The notes under the pieces: generated by a model
The model's input: the letters and a program-made list of their open reading frames with translations, nothing else
What the model was told of the DNA's origin: nothing
The model's database searches: none
Shown here: one piece after another, positions 16,291 to 24,003 of the stretch
Layout: every line of letters begins with the position of its first letter
How positions within the stretch are numbered: position 1 is the stretch's first letter
Made by a program: the position numbers and the translations under genes
Assembly: GCA_965371225.1 (NCBI GenBank)
Contig: CBDUXP010000052.1
Coordinates: forward strand, 1-27,921
Source of the DNA: CBDUXP01 sp965371225 [NCBI: uncultured bacterium]
GTDB lineage: Bacteria; Abyssobacteria; SURF-5; CBDUXP01
DNA length: 27,921 nucleotides
Direction of reading: 5' to 3'

Positions 16291-16770
16291 GTGCCGCAGT
16301 ACTTCGCGTACGGCTCGAACCTGGATCCCGCCCAGTTAGCGGATCGCGAGGTGGCGTTCTCCAACCCGCGCCGCGCGCAGTTGCCCGACTGGAAGCTGAC
16401 CTTTAATAAGGTAGCCACCCTGAACGCGGTCCCCGGGGAAGGGCGGGCGAACATTGTGCCCGCGCGCCGCGACTGCGTGTTGGGGGTTGTGTTCGACGTG
16501 GACGAGGCGGGGCTGGCGAATCTGGACTGGTACGAGGGCGCGCGGTCGGGGCATTACCGGCGCACCACGGTGCCCGTCGTAGTGGATGGGGAGGCCGCCG
16601 TGGAGGCGCTGACCTACGTAGCCGAGTTCACCGGTACGGGTCTGCGGCCGTCCCCATGGTACCTGCGGAAGATCATTGCCGGGGCGCGGCACTTCCGGTT
16701 CAGCCCCGAGTACGTGGCGCGCCTGGAGACGTGGCCTACGGTCGGGCCAACCGAACGGCCGCCTAAGTGA
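16291..16770 (+). CDS. Gamma-glutamylcyclotransferase-like (GGCT/AIG2 fold) protein
   Basis: The product is 159 residues, the usual length. The N-terminus MPQYFAYGSNLDPAQL carries the diagnostic YGSNL substrate loop (residues 7-11), and the probable catalytic glutamate is E82 in LDWYEGA, followed by YRRTTVPV. Family enzymes release 5-oxoproline from gamma-glutamyl peptides or gamma-glutamylamines; which substrate applies here is unknown. The frame is open far upstream, but GTG 16291 begins exactly at the conserved N-terminus; GTG 16288, one codon earlier, is the only close rival. No Shine-Dalgarno is present, in keeping with the TATAAT only 6 bases upstream. It converges on the ferredoxin gene. 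Confidence 0.88.
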   Translation: MPQYFAYGSNLDPAQLADREVAFSNPRRAQLPDWKLTFNKVATLNAVPGEGRANIVPARRDCVLGVVFDVDEAGLANLDWYEGARSGHYRRTTVPVVVDGEAAVEALTYVAEFTGTGLRPSPWYLRKIIAGARHFRFSPEYVARLETWPTVGPTERPPK

Positions 16771-16829
16771 TCCCGCCCGCTGGTGCACGTTCGCGATACC
16801 GGAACGACACGGCCGATTTGTCGCAGCAT

Positions 16830-17195
16830 CTAGTCGGCAGCGGCGGCCTTGGGCGGACCGTCAGGTCCCCAGCGGTAGTCCGCGCGGGTAATACGCAGGC
16901 GTTCGACCGGATTGCCACCGATGATGTGCGACTGGATGATCTCTTCCACGTCGTCCACGGTTACGCCGCCATACCACACGGCCTCGGGGTAGACCACTAC
17001 GGTCGCGCCGTAGGGACATGCGTCCAGGCAGCCGGCCTTGTTGGCGCGCACTGCCCCGCGCAGCCGGTGGCGTTCGAGCGCGGCCTTGAACGCGGCGCGC
17101 AGCTCCACCCCGCCCTTGTCCTTGCAGCAGCCGCGGGGGTCGTCCGCCGGACGCTCGTTCTCACAGACGAATATGTGCCGTTCGTACTTCGCCAC
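16830..17195 (-). CDS. Thioredoxin-fold (2Fe-2S) ferredoxin
   Basis: The product is 121 residues, the size of Shethna/Aquifex-type 2Fe-2S ferredoxins. Cluster ligands are C11 (FVCENERP), C23 or C24 (GCC), C56 and C60 (GCLDACPYG), matching the Cx(11-12)C...Cx3C pattern of this family and of the NuoE-like domain. YPEAVWYGGVTVDDVEEII is the typical C-terminal part of the fold. It is a soluble electron carrier whose partner is not identifiable here. Start: GTG 17195, 17 bases after the glyS stop, with a weak Shine-Dalgarno, so it is probably co-transcribed with glyS. The C-terminal tail is rich in Pro and Ala. Confidence 0.88.
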   Translation of the reverse strand: MAKYERHIFVCENERPADDPRGCCKDKGGVELRAAFKAALERHRLRGAVRANKAGCLDACPYGATVVVYPEAVWYGGVTVDDVEEIIQSHIIGGNPVERLRITRADYRWGPDGPPKAAAAD

Positions 17196-17212
17196 GCCAG
17201 GTTCAGTCTGGC

Positions 17213-18550
17213 CTAGAAGCTGACCGCGGGCAAGATCACCCCGCGCAATTCGTCGATGGGGATCCGGCGCTGTTCCATGCTGTCGCGCTCACGCAGGGTC
17301 ACGGTCCGATCCTCGAGGGTCTGGCCGTCTACGGTCACGCAGAAGGGCGTCCCCGCCTCGTCTTGCCGCCGGTACCGCCGGCCGATGGCCCCCTTCGCGT
17401 CGTAAAACACTTTCATGGCGCCACGGAACTCTTGCGCGATCTCTTGGGCCAGCTCGGGCATGCCCGCCTTGTTGACGAGGGGCAGCACGGCCACCTTGAT
17501 GGGCGCGACCCGCGGATGGAATCGCATGACCACGCGGCGCTCTTTCTGGTCTTCCGGATTCTCCACGGCGTACGCATCCGCCAGCACAGCCAGGACGCAC
17601 CGGTCACAGCCGATGGCCGTCTCGACGATCCACGGCGTGAAACGTTCTTTCGTCTCCGGATCGAAGTACGTCAGGTCCGTCTTTTTCCCGGAGTACTCCT
17701 GGTGTTGCGTCAGGTCGAAGTCGCCCCGATTGTGAATCCCCTCCAGCTCCTGCCAGCCAAATGGAAACTGGTACTGGATGTCGAACGCCTTCTTGGCATA
17801 GTGCGCCAGTTCGTCCGGGCCGTGTTCCGCCCAGCGCAATTTCGCGCGCGTAAGGCCGATGGTGTCGTACCACTGCCAACGCAGCTCCCGCCAGGCGTCG
17901 AACCACTCGCCCGCGGACTCGGGCGTGACGAAGAACTGCATCTCCATCTGCTCGAACTCGCGGGTGCGGAAAATAAAATTCCCCGGGGTGATCTCGTTGC
18001 GGAACGCCTTGCCGATTTGCGCAATGCCGAAAGGCAGCTTTTGCCGCGACGGGCCGAGCACGTTCCCGAAGTTGACGTAGCTCCCCTGCGCGGTCTCCGG
18101 CCGCAAGTACACCACGTGCGCCGCGTCTTCCACGGGGCCCATGTACGTCTTGAACATGAGGTTGAATTGCCGGGCCTCCGTCAGCTCCCCCCCGCAGGCG
18201 GGACAGACGCCGGGGGTCTCCACGTGATCTTCGCGGAACCGCTGCTTGCACGCGCGGCAGTCCACCAGCGGATCGGCGAAACTCGCTACGTGTCCGCTGG
18301 CCTCCCACACGCGCGGATGCATGAGAATCGACGCTTCCAGGCCCTCGATGTCGTCGCGTTCGTACGTCATCGCGCGCCACCAGGCCTGCTTAATGTTCCG
18401 CTTGAGTTCCACACCGAGCGGACCGTAGTCCCAGCAACTACCGATGCCGCCGTACACTTCGCTACTGGGGAACACGAAGCCGCGCCGCTTGCACAGGGAG
18501 ACGATCTCCTCCATGCGCGCCTCGCCGGGTGATGTGGTTTTCTTTGCCAT
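17213..18550 (-). CDS. glyS: Glycyl-tRNA synthetase, single-chain (alpha2) type
   Basis: This class II synthetase charges tRNA-Gly. The product is 445 residues, near the length of alpha2-type bacterial enzymes and unlike the two-subunit GlyQ/GlyS form. The N-terminal GGIGSCWDYGPLG (34-46) is specific to this type. A zinc-binding insertion has C98, C101, C116 and C119. Motif 2 is IGKAFRNEITPGNFIFRTRE (179-198), followed by FEQMEMQFF. Motif 3 reads IGCDRCVLAVLADAY, where most homologs have GVDR. The anticodon-binding domain is complete to the C-terminus. Start: ATG 18550; the Shine-Dalgarno (CACAGGG) is weak and I see no clear promoter in the 99 bases upstream. The ferredoxin gene follows. Confidence 0.95.
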   Translation of the reverse strand: MAKKTTSPGEARMEEIVSLCKRRGFVFPSSEVYGGIGSCWDYGPLGVELKRNIKQAWWRAMTYERDDIEGLEASILMHPRVWEASGHVASFADPLVDCRACKQRFREDHVETPGVCPACGGELTEARQFNLMFKTYMGPVEDAAHVVYLRPETAQGSYVNFGNVLGPSRQKLPFGIAQIGKAFRNEITPGNFIFRTREFEQMEMQFFVTPESAGEWFDAWRELRWQWYDTIGLTRAKLRWAEHGPDELAHYAKKAFDIQYQFPFGWQELEGIHNRGDFDLTQHQEYSGKKTDLTYFDPETKERFTPWIVETAIGCDRCVLAVLADAYAVENPEDQKERRVVMRFHPRVAPIKVAVLPLVNKAGMPELAQEIAQEFRGAMKVFYDAKGAIGRRYRRQDEAGTPFCVTVDGQTLEDRTVTLRERDSMEQRRIPIDELRGVILPAVSF

Positions 18551-18649
18551 TACCCTGTGAATTGCCCGCCCGGTGCCGGACGCTTCTCCGGATTTGCCCG
18601 TCCTACTTTCATCGCAAACAACGCCGCATTCGGGAGGGGTGGAGCGGTT

Positions 18650-20014
18650 TCACGGGGTGGGGGCACGCGGCGCCAGGGTACCCGCGGGTTGCGTCTGGTC
18701 CAGTAAGCGCATGATCGCCACTGCTGTGAGTTGTGCGCGCGCGGTCAGACTGGGAATATCCAGCCATTCCCGGTGGGTGTGGAAGCCGCCACCCACGGGG
18801 CCGACCCCGTCGACCGCCGGACAGCCGCGCGCGCCGATCAAATTTGCGTCGCTCCCCCCGCCGCTGTGCCGCTGTACGAGCCGCTGCCCCAAGTCGTCCC
18901 CCACGCGAAAGAACAGGTCCCGCAGCGCTTCGGACTCGGGCGTCGGGGTCCAGGGCGGCCGATGCAGCACTCCGGCAGCCCGCGTGCGCGTCGGGGTACC
19001 GTCCGTGCGCGCGCGCACCGCCGGCGTCGCGCCCAAGCTGCCGAAGAAGCGCTCGATGGCCCCGCCCGCGTCGGCGCGCACATATCGCACGTCCACCGCG
19101 GCCTCGACGCACCCCGGGACGATATTTCGCTTGCAGCCCGGGCAAACCACGTCGCCCACATTGACGGTGGTCCCCGTGTCGTAATCCGTCATGGCCTGCA
19201 TGGACAGAATGTGGCCGGCCATCTCTTCGAGCGCGTTCGCGCCCTGGTCGTGGTGGACGCCGGCGTGCGCGGCCCGCCCTTCGACCACCACGCGAAACTG
19301 GCCCAACCCCTTGCGGCGGGTCGTGATCGTGGTCGCCCCGTTCTGCACCTGCCCGCCCTCGAAGACGATGGCGGCGTCGTGCCGCTGCGCCTCGGCCTCG
19401 AGCACGGGACGGGACGTGAGCGAGCCGAGTTCCTCGTCGCTGTTGAGGACGATCGTCAGCGTCGCCTCGTCCAGCACGCCGGCCCAGTGCAGCGCCCGCA
19501 GGATTGTGACCAACATGGCTACGCCGCCCTTGCAATCCACCACCCCGGGGCCGAACAGGCGATCCCCCTCGCGCGTCACGGAGAGGAAGCCGCTGTCCGG
19601 TTCGAACACCGTATCCAGGTGTGCGGACAGCAACAGCCGCTTGCCGCTTGTGCCAATGTGTCGGGCGATCAGGTGCGGCGCAGTCTCCACGGGTGGGTCG
19701 GGGTTGTGTGGGCACCCGATCGAGGCGATCGTATCGCCGGGGACCTCCTGTAGGAGAAAGCCCAGGGGCTCCAGTTCCGTGGCGCACATGGCGGCCACGG
19801 CCCGGATGCCGTCGGCGTTGCGGCTGCCGCTGTTCACCTCCACCAGCGCGGTGAGCAGTTGGACGGCCCGCGGCTCATCCTGCGCAATGGCGTCGACGAC
19901 GAGCTGCTCTTGTTGCGTCAGGCCCATGCCTAGCGCCGGCGTCGGCGCAAGCAGCAGGGCGATCGCGAACAGACACACCGCCGGTGCGCGGCGCGAGGCG
20001 GGTAGGCGTAACAT
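18650..20014 (-). CDS. Secreted M20 family zinc metallopeptidase (carboxypeptidase G2-like)
   Basis: The product is 454 residues. A signal peptide is visible at 1 to about 29 (SRRAPAVCLFAIALLLAPTP, then ALG). Two-zinc site candidates are H132 and D134 (SAHLDTVF), D160 (GPGVVDCKGG), catalytic E194 with E195 (NSDEELGS), E219 (VFEGG) and H412 (GGGFHTHREW). The dimerisation domain lies between about 230 and 345. This is the CPG2/M20A pattern, releasing C-terminal amino acids such as glutamate or deacylating amino acids, probably outside the cytoplasm. The frame is open to 20272, but ATG 20014 is preferred: it starts the signal peptide, and a TATACT -10 lies 7 bases before it, predicting a leaderless mRNA. 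Confidence 0.88.
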   Translation of the reverse strand: MLRLPASRRAPAVCLFAIALLLAPTPALGMGLTQQEQLVVDAIAQDEPRAVQLLTALVEVNSGSRNADGIRAVAAMCATELEPLGFLLQEVPGDTIASIGCPHNPDPPVETAPHLIARHIGTSGKRLLLSAHLDTVFEPDSGFLSVTREGDRLFGPGVVDCKGGVAMLVTILRALHWAGVLDEATLTIVLNSDEELGSLTSRPVLEAEAQRHDAAIVFEGGQVQNGATTITTRRKGLGQFRVVVEGRAAHAGVHHDQGANALEEMAGHILSMQAMTDYDTGTTVNVGDVVCPGCKRNIVPGCVEAAVDVRYVRADAGGAIERFFGSLGATPAVRARTDGTPTRTRAAGVLHRPPWTPTPESEALRDLFFRVGDDLGQRLVQRHSGGGSDANLIGARGCPAVDGVGPVGGGFHTHREWLDIPSLTARAQLTAVAIMRLLDQTQPAGTLAPRAPTP

Positions 20015-20021
20015 GCGCGCG

Positions 20022-20027
20022 AGTATA
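20022..20027 (-). promoter_or_regulatory. -10 element (TATACT) of the M20 peptidase gene
   Basis: TATACT on the minus strand ends 7 bases before the ATG at 20014, so the transcript should begin on or beside the A of the start codon. No -35 is evident and no Shine-Dalgarno fits in the gap. Confidence 0.5.
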
Positions 20028-20066
20028 GCACGCGGTGCGCGACGTCCCGCGCGCTCGGCACCGCCG

Positions 20067-21395
20067 CTAGCGGACGGGCCGCGGGCGGCCCCTACCGTCG
20101 CCGACGGTGGTCGTGATCGTGTAGGTAATGTCCTCAGTCTTGTGCGCGGGCACCGTAGGTTCAACCAAGAGCGTGGTGACATTCTCCCGTTCAATGGGCC
20201 CACGCCCTTTCCACGTCCAGTCGTTGTGGTGATATCGGCGGATCTCCCAGGTGGTCGGGCGGGTCGTTCCATTACGAAGGCGGAGCCGGAACGTTTCGAT
20301 GGTGTCGTAGCCCACCACGTTGCCCGCGTTGTTGAATCGGATGTTCTCCTTGCGGAAACGCATGCGGTCCATCTCGATGCTCACCCCCGGCGCGGCGCCC
20401 AGGTTCACCTCGATGTCCTCGCCGATAGGCACGTACTCGACCCTGCTCTGCCCGGCGAACAGCACGCGGTCGCTCTCCGGCAAGCGCCGGAAGGCCATGA
20501 CCCGGCCGTTCGGCAGCGGCTCCTTGCCCAGCTCGTTCTCTTCCGTGTTCTCGACCGTGAAGAATTTCTGCACGGCGTTCGTGTGCCACTCCTGCGGATC
20601 TACGCGGTAGTCTACCGACAGGGGCACGTCCGCCACGTGGAACGACCGCAGGCGCTTCGCCCACTGGTCCGGAATGGTCTCGCGGCCCTCCACCGAATAC
20701 AGAAAGTACTCCGAGAGTCCCTCCTTCATGATCTGCTTCGGCGCGGTGGGAGCCGCCCGGGCAGCTAGACTCGCGCCCACCTGCGCGCTACTCATGTCGT
20801 ACGCCGCGACGGCCTCCTGCATCCGGCGCATCTCATCGCGCCGCCCGCGGGCCAGGTCCGCGATGGGCTCGACCAGGTTGATCTTCCCCACCACCAGGCG
20901 CGTCTCCGCGTTCGGGTAGTCCTCCCCGCTGCGGTTGTGCACGGTCACGTAACCCGTGAGGGACATGCGCTCCTCGTTCGGGTCCGCCTCGATCACGTAG
21001 TCCGCCGCCCAGGAGATGCCGCTGGTGAAGTAGATGATCTCCACCTGCACGTCGCCCTCCACCTCGCTGGAGATGTGCCACACGAGATTGTTCGGCAGGT
21101 TCGGGGGGAACGTGGTGTCCAGCACGGCCACCTGGTGCGCGTGCGAGACCGGGCGCAGCTCGACCGACGTGGGGTCGATGAGCGTGCCGGCCCAGGAGAA
21201 CTGCAGGCGGTTCTCGCCCGTTTGCAGGGTCAGGTGGCGGCGCTCGCGCACCAGCGTGAGGTCCGCGCTGTTATAAATGGTGAGTTGTACCGTGTCCCGG
21301 GGGGGCAGGGTGACCAGCTCCACGTAGGCGAACACGGCCGGCGTGAGGGCCAGGGTGAGAGCAAGCGTCAGGGCGAAGCGGCGAAACGTTTTCAT
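20067..21395 (-). CDS. Secreted DUF4139-type protein, paralog A
   Basis: The product is 442 residues with a clear signal peptide (MKTFRRFALTLALTLALTPA, then VFA) and cleavage near residue 23. The mature part is all-beta in appearance and matches the DUF4139 type: an opening LTIYNSADLTLVRERRHLTL strand pair, NRLQFSWAGTLIDPTSV, ISWAADYVIEA, TVHNRSGEDYPNAETRLVVG, and a C-terminal ITYTITTTVG. Function is unknown; it probably acts in the periplasm or at the surface. A central segment rich in Ala and Gln (about 190-235) is missing from paralog B. Start: ATG 21395 with TAGGAGGT 7 bases upstream, overlapping the stop of paralog B, so both genes are one operon and translation is likely coupled. Confidence 0.75.
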   Translation of the reverse strand: MKTFRRFALTLALTLALTPAVFAYVELVTLPPRDTVQLTIYNSADLTLVRERRHLTLQTGENRLQFSWAGTLIDPTSVELRPVSHAHQVAVLDTTFPPNLPNNLVWHISSEVEGDVQVEIIYFTSGISWAADYVIEADPNEERMSLTGYVTVHNRSGEDYPNAETRLVVGKINLVEPIADLARGRRDEMRRMQEAVAAYDMSSAQVGASLAARAAPTAPKQIMKEGLSEYFLYSVEGRETIPDQWAKRLRSFHVADVPLSVDYRVDPQEWHTNAVQKFFTVENTEENELGKEPLPNGRVMAFRRLPESDRVLFAGQSRVEYVPIGEDIEVNLGAAPGVSIEMDRMRFRKENIRFNNAGNVVGYDTIETFRLRLRNGTTRPTTWEIRRYHHNDWTWKGRGPIERENVTTLLVEPTVPAHKTEDITYTITTTVGDGRGRPRPVR

Positions 21396-21406
21396 GGTTG
21401 AACCTC

Positions 21407-22519
21407 CTACTGCAGGTTCTTTCGCACCACGGTGAACTCGAGTAAGACCTTCTCGCCTTCGGCCGGGGCGGCGACGGTGAATTCCACGGTCTCGGAGTTC
21501 TCGATTTCATACGGGTGCGAGTGCTGGGTGATCGACCAGTCATCCGTGAGGTGCTCCACCACCCGCAACTGGACCGGCATGGGACGGAAATTCTCGATCT
21601 CAAGCTTGAAGCGCTCTTCCAGGTCGTACATGACGACCTGCCCATGGCGGTTGCGGCGCTCATTGAGCCGCTGCTCGCTCATCCGGTGGCGCTTCACCAC
21701 CACGTCCCGGGAATCGCCCACGTAGAGTTCCAGCTCATCCCCGACGGGGGTGTACGCCACCCAATCCTCGCCGAGAAACGCGGTGGTGCCCTGGCTGTCC
21801 TCCTGGAAGAGCCGCGCCTTCCCGCGCCGCAGGGCGAACTCACCGAGCCCCACCGCGGCCGTGTTCGGAATCACGTAGTGGAGCGCGACGCGCTCCTGCG
21901 TTCGGGCAAAGTCATAGCTGAACGTCTTGCGCACCGGCACCCGGTTGAGCGCGTACGACAGCATTTCCTTCGCCTCCCCGTTGTCGATCGACTTCGTGAA
22001 GTCCTCCCCATAGCCCGCGGCAATGTGCGCGTCCTCGAAAGGCTCGCCGCTGCCGTTGCGCACCTTGAGGTACGACCGGAACGTCATGAACTTCTCGGCG
22101 TTGTCCGCGATGGCCCGGTAGGCCACCTCCCGCTGAAAACCGGAGATGAGGTACGAAATGCGGATGCGCTCGGCCCCCACCTTCACACTGTCCACCTCCC
22201 ACACCAGGGAGTTCCCCTGCGGCGGGAAGCTGACGCTGAGGACACTCACCTTCGCCGGCTCGCTCAACGCCTGAAACTGGATGGACCCGGCATCGATGTT
22301 CACGTTCTGCCACGAGAAATCGATCTGGTTGCGCCCGCGCTGGAGCGCCACCGTGCGTTCCTCCTGGACGAGGACGAATTGCTGATGGTCCAAGCGCAGG
22401 TGAGCGCTATCCCGCTCGGGCAAAGTAACGAGCTTGGTGCGCGCCTGCGCGCCGCCGGGCGCCAGCGCGAGGCCGGCAGCGAGCAATGCGAGTTGGAGAC
22501 TACGGGCGAAACGTGGCAT
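21407..22519 (-). CDS. Secreted DUF4139-type protein, paralog B
   Basis: The product is 370 residues with a signal peptide (MPRFARSLQLALLAAGLALA, then PGGAQA), cleaved near residue 27. It aligns with the downstream protein from the first mature residues: KLVTLPERD here, ELVTLPPRD there; NQIDFSWQNVNIDAGSI here, NRLQFSWAGTLIDPTSV there; and the C-terminal half (YTPVGDELELYVGD here, YVPIGEDIEVNLGA there). It lacks the Ala/Gln-rich central insertion. Family function is unknown. Start: ATG 22519 with AGGAGGAA 5 bases upstream. As first gene of the pair it is preceded by a 237-base gap holding a weak TACTAT -10. Confidence 0.72.
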   Translation of the reverse strand: MPRFARSLQLALLAAGLALAPGGAQARTKLVTLPERDSAHLRLDHQQFVLVQEERTVALQRGRNQIDFSWQNVNIDAGSIQFQALSEPAKVSVLSVSFPPQGNSLVWEVDSVKVGAERIRISYLISGFQREVAYRAIADNAEKFMTFRSYLKVRNGSGEPFEDAHIAAGYGEDFTKSIDNGEAKEMLSYALNRVPVRKTFSYDFARTQERVALHYVIPNTAAVGLGEFALRRGKARLFQEDSQGTTAFLGEDWVAYTPVGDELELYVGDSRDVVVKRHRMSEQRLNERRNRHGQVVMYDLEERFKLEIENFRPMPVQLRVVEHLTDDWSITQHSHPYEIENSETVEFTVAAPAEGEKVLLEFTVVRKNLQ

Positions 22520-22593
22520 GTGGCTTCCTCCTGCTGGGTCCGGCCGGGTTGGGCCGGCCCCGGGAGCCCGGGCGATGCCCGAAGCCCTCTCGA

Positions 22594-22599
22594 ATAGTA
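22594..22599 (-). promoter_or_regulatory. Possible -10 (TACTAT) of the DUF4139 operon
   Basis: TACTAT on the minus strand is the most AT-rich site upstream of the ATG at 22519 and implies a leader of about 68 bases. No consensus -35 lies at the right distance. Confidence 0.3.
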
Positions 22600-22734
22600 A
22601 CGCGCAACTGCCGGAAAAGGTTTACTCGACTGCCGCGAGTTTTGCACGCCGATTCGCGCTATGTTTCCCCATTGCCCCGGGCCCGCCGCCACGCCGGGGC
22701 GGCTGCGACCGTGGCGGCCGGACCGTACGGCCAT

Positions 22735-22740
22735 TACACT
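22735..22740 (+). promoter_or_regulatory. Possible -10 (TACACT) of the Sel1-repeat gene
   Basis: TACACT ends 16 bases before the GTG at 22757. The predicted leader is about 10 bases. No -35 is evident. Confidence 0.35.
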
Positions 22741-22756
22741 TGGACTCGGGGCACGC

Positions 22757-23980
22757 GTGCGACGAGGAATACCGCGGCAAGCATGGCACTTTGCGGCCTG
22801 TGTAGCAGCCGGGTTGCTCGCCTCGCCGGCACGCGCGGAAGTGTATGTCCCGCCGGGCCTGAAAGCCTACCAGCGCGGAGACTACGCGACTGCGCTCGCC
22901 ACGTGGAGACCGCTGGCCGAGGCCGGCGATCCTACTTCCCAATACTTCCTGGGACTCTTGTACGACAAGGGAAAGGGCGTCCTGCAAGACACGGTGACGG
23001 CCAACCGGTGGTACGAGAAGGCGGCTGAGGGCGGCTACGAACACGCACAATACATTATTGCCTGGCGGTATCACCAGGGGGAGGGCGTGCCCCGCGATCT
23101 TCAGCGGGCGGTGTACTGGTTTCGCGTGAGTGGGGAGCGCGGGTACCGCGGAAGCCAGTTCTGGCTCGGCGCGCTGTACGCGCGGGGCGACGGCGTGCCG
23201 GTGGATCCCGTGGAGGCGGGCAAATGGTACCGCGCCGCCGCCGAACAGGGCGACACGGAGTCCATGTATCGTCTGGGGGCGCTGTATTTCGATGGCGCAC
23301 TGCCAGACCTTTCCCAGGCGGAGCACTGGTTTCGCGTCGCCGCCGCGGCGCAGGGGCACCGGGATGCCACCTTTGCGCTCGGCCGGATGTATCTCACCGG
23401 CCGCGGCGTGCCCCAGGACGAGGTGCATGCGCTGGCCTGGTTCGCGCTCAGCGCGCGGCAGGGCCGGGACGAGGCCGTGAAAGAAGCCGACGCGCTGCTC
23501 GCGGAACTCAGTCCCGAGGCGGTCGTGCAAGCCGACCACCTTTACCGCGCTTGGCGCGGGGACCGCACCATCTTCACTCCCCACGGCGGGTACACGCAGC
23601 ACTTCAGCCAGGGGATCCAACGCAACGGGTGTAAACGCCGGCTCGGACAGTTGATTGCCGCCCTCGCGCGGTACGCCCGGGAGCATGACGGGCACTATCC
23701 CGAGCGACTCGGCAATCTGTATCCCACCTACGTCACCGACCTGACCATGTTCCGGTGCCCGAGCGACTCACGGGGCGCGTGGCGTTCGCAGGATATCGAC
23801 GCCAAGGGATCGTACCTTTACCTTAGACCCCGAGCGTCATCTGGGTACGACGTGGAAGCGAAGCTGGTGCTGGTCCTGCGAGATAAGGACCATCTCCCGC
23901 ACCAGTACGGGATGTACCTGGACCGCCACATCGAAGTGCACACGCCCCCGTCAAGCGAGCCACCGACCGCGGTCCCGTAA
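22757..23980 (+). CDS. Secreted Sel1-repeat protein with pseudopilin-like C-terminal domain
   Basis: The product is 407 residues from GTG 22757. Residues 1-27 form a signal peptide (RR start, hydrophobic core, SPARA before the cut). Residues 37-57 are a half TPR, then five Sel1-like repeats at about 58-93, 94-129, 130-165, 166-200 and 201-236, each with the LGxxYxxGxGVxxD and WYxxAAxxG pattern; the fourth is shortened. Residues 290-337 (NGCKRRLGQLIAAL, YAREHDGHYPERLGNLYP, MFRCPSD) resemble the globular part of type II secretion or DUF1559-type pseudopilins but lack the N-terminal prepilin helix; C292 and C334 could form a disulfide. Sel1 arrays are scaffolds for protein complexes. The open frame extends to 22661, but only the GTG gives a sensible signal peptide. 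Confidence 0.75.
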   Translation: MRRGIPRQAWHFAACVAAGLLASPARAEVYVPPGLKAYQRGDYATALATWRPLAEAGDPTSQYFLGLLYDKGKGVLQDTVTANRWYEKAAEGGYEHAQYIIAWRYHQGEGVPRDLQRAVYWFRVSGERGYRGSQFWLGALYARGDGVPVDPVEAGKWYRAAAEQGDTESMYRLGALYFDGALPDLSQAEHWFRVAAAAQGHRDATFALGRMYLTGRGVPQDEVHALAWFALSARQGRDEAVKEADALLAELSPEAVVQADHLYRAWRGDRTIFTPHGGYTQHFSQGIQRNGCKRRLGQLIAALARYAREHDGHYPERLGNLYPTYVTDLTMFRCPSDSRGAWRSQDIDAKGSYLYLRPRASSGYDVEAKLVLVLRDKDHLPHQYGMYLDRHIEVHTPPSSEPPTAVP

Positions 23981-24003
23981 CCCGCCGCGGTGCGCGCGCG
24001 GGT
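23980..24003. terminator. Possible bidirectional hairpin between converging genes
   Basis: ACCCGC (23980-23985) pairs with GCGGGT (23998-24003) around a 12-base GC-rich loop. It fills the gap between the Sel1-repeat stop and the uvrA stop. There is no T-tract on either side, so intrinsic termination is unproven. Confidence 0.3.

Larger units (their letters stand above)
22520..22756. other. Divergent intergenic region between the DUF4139 pair and the Sel1-repeat gene
   Basis: This 237-base gap holds no convincing gene or RNA. Near the left end are GC-rich inverted stretches (CCGGCC runs around 22545-22575). Two AT-rich islands look like divergent promoters: TACTAT on the minus strand at 22594-22599 and TACACT on the plus strand at 22735-22740. 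Confidence 0.5.
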
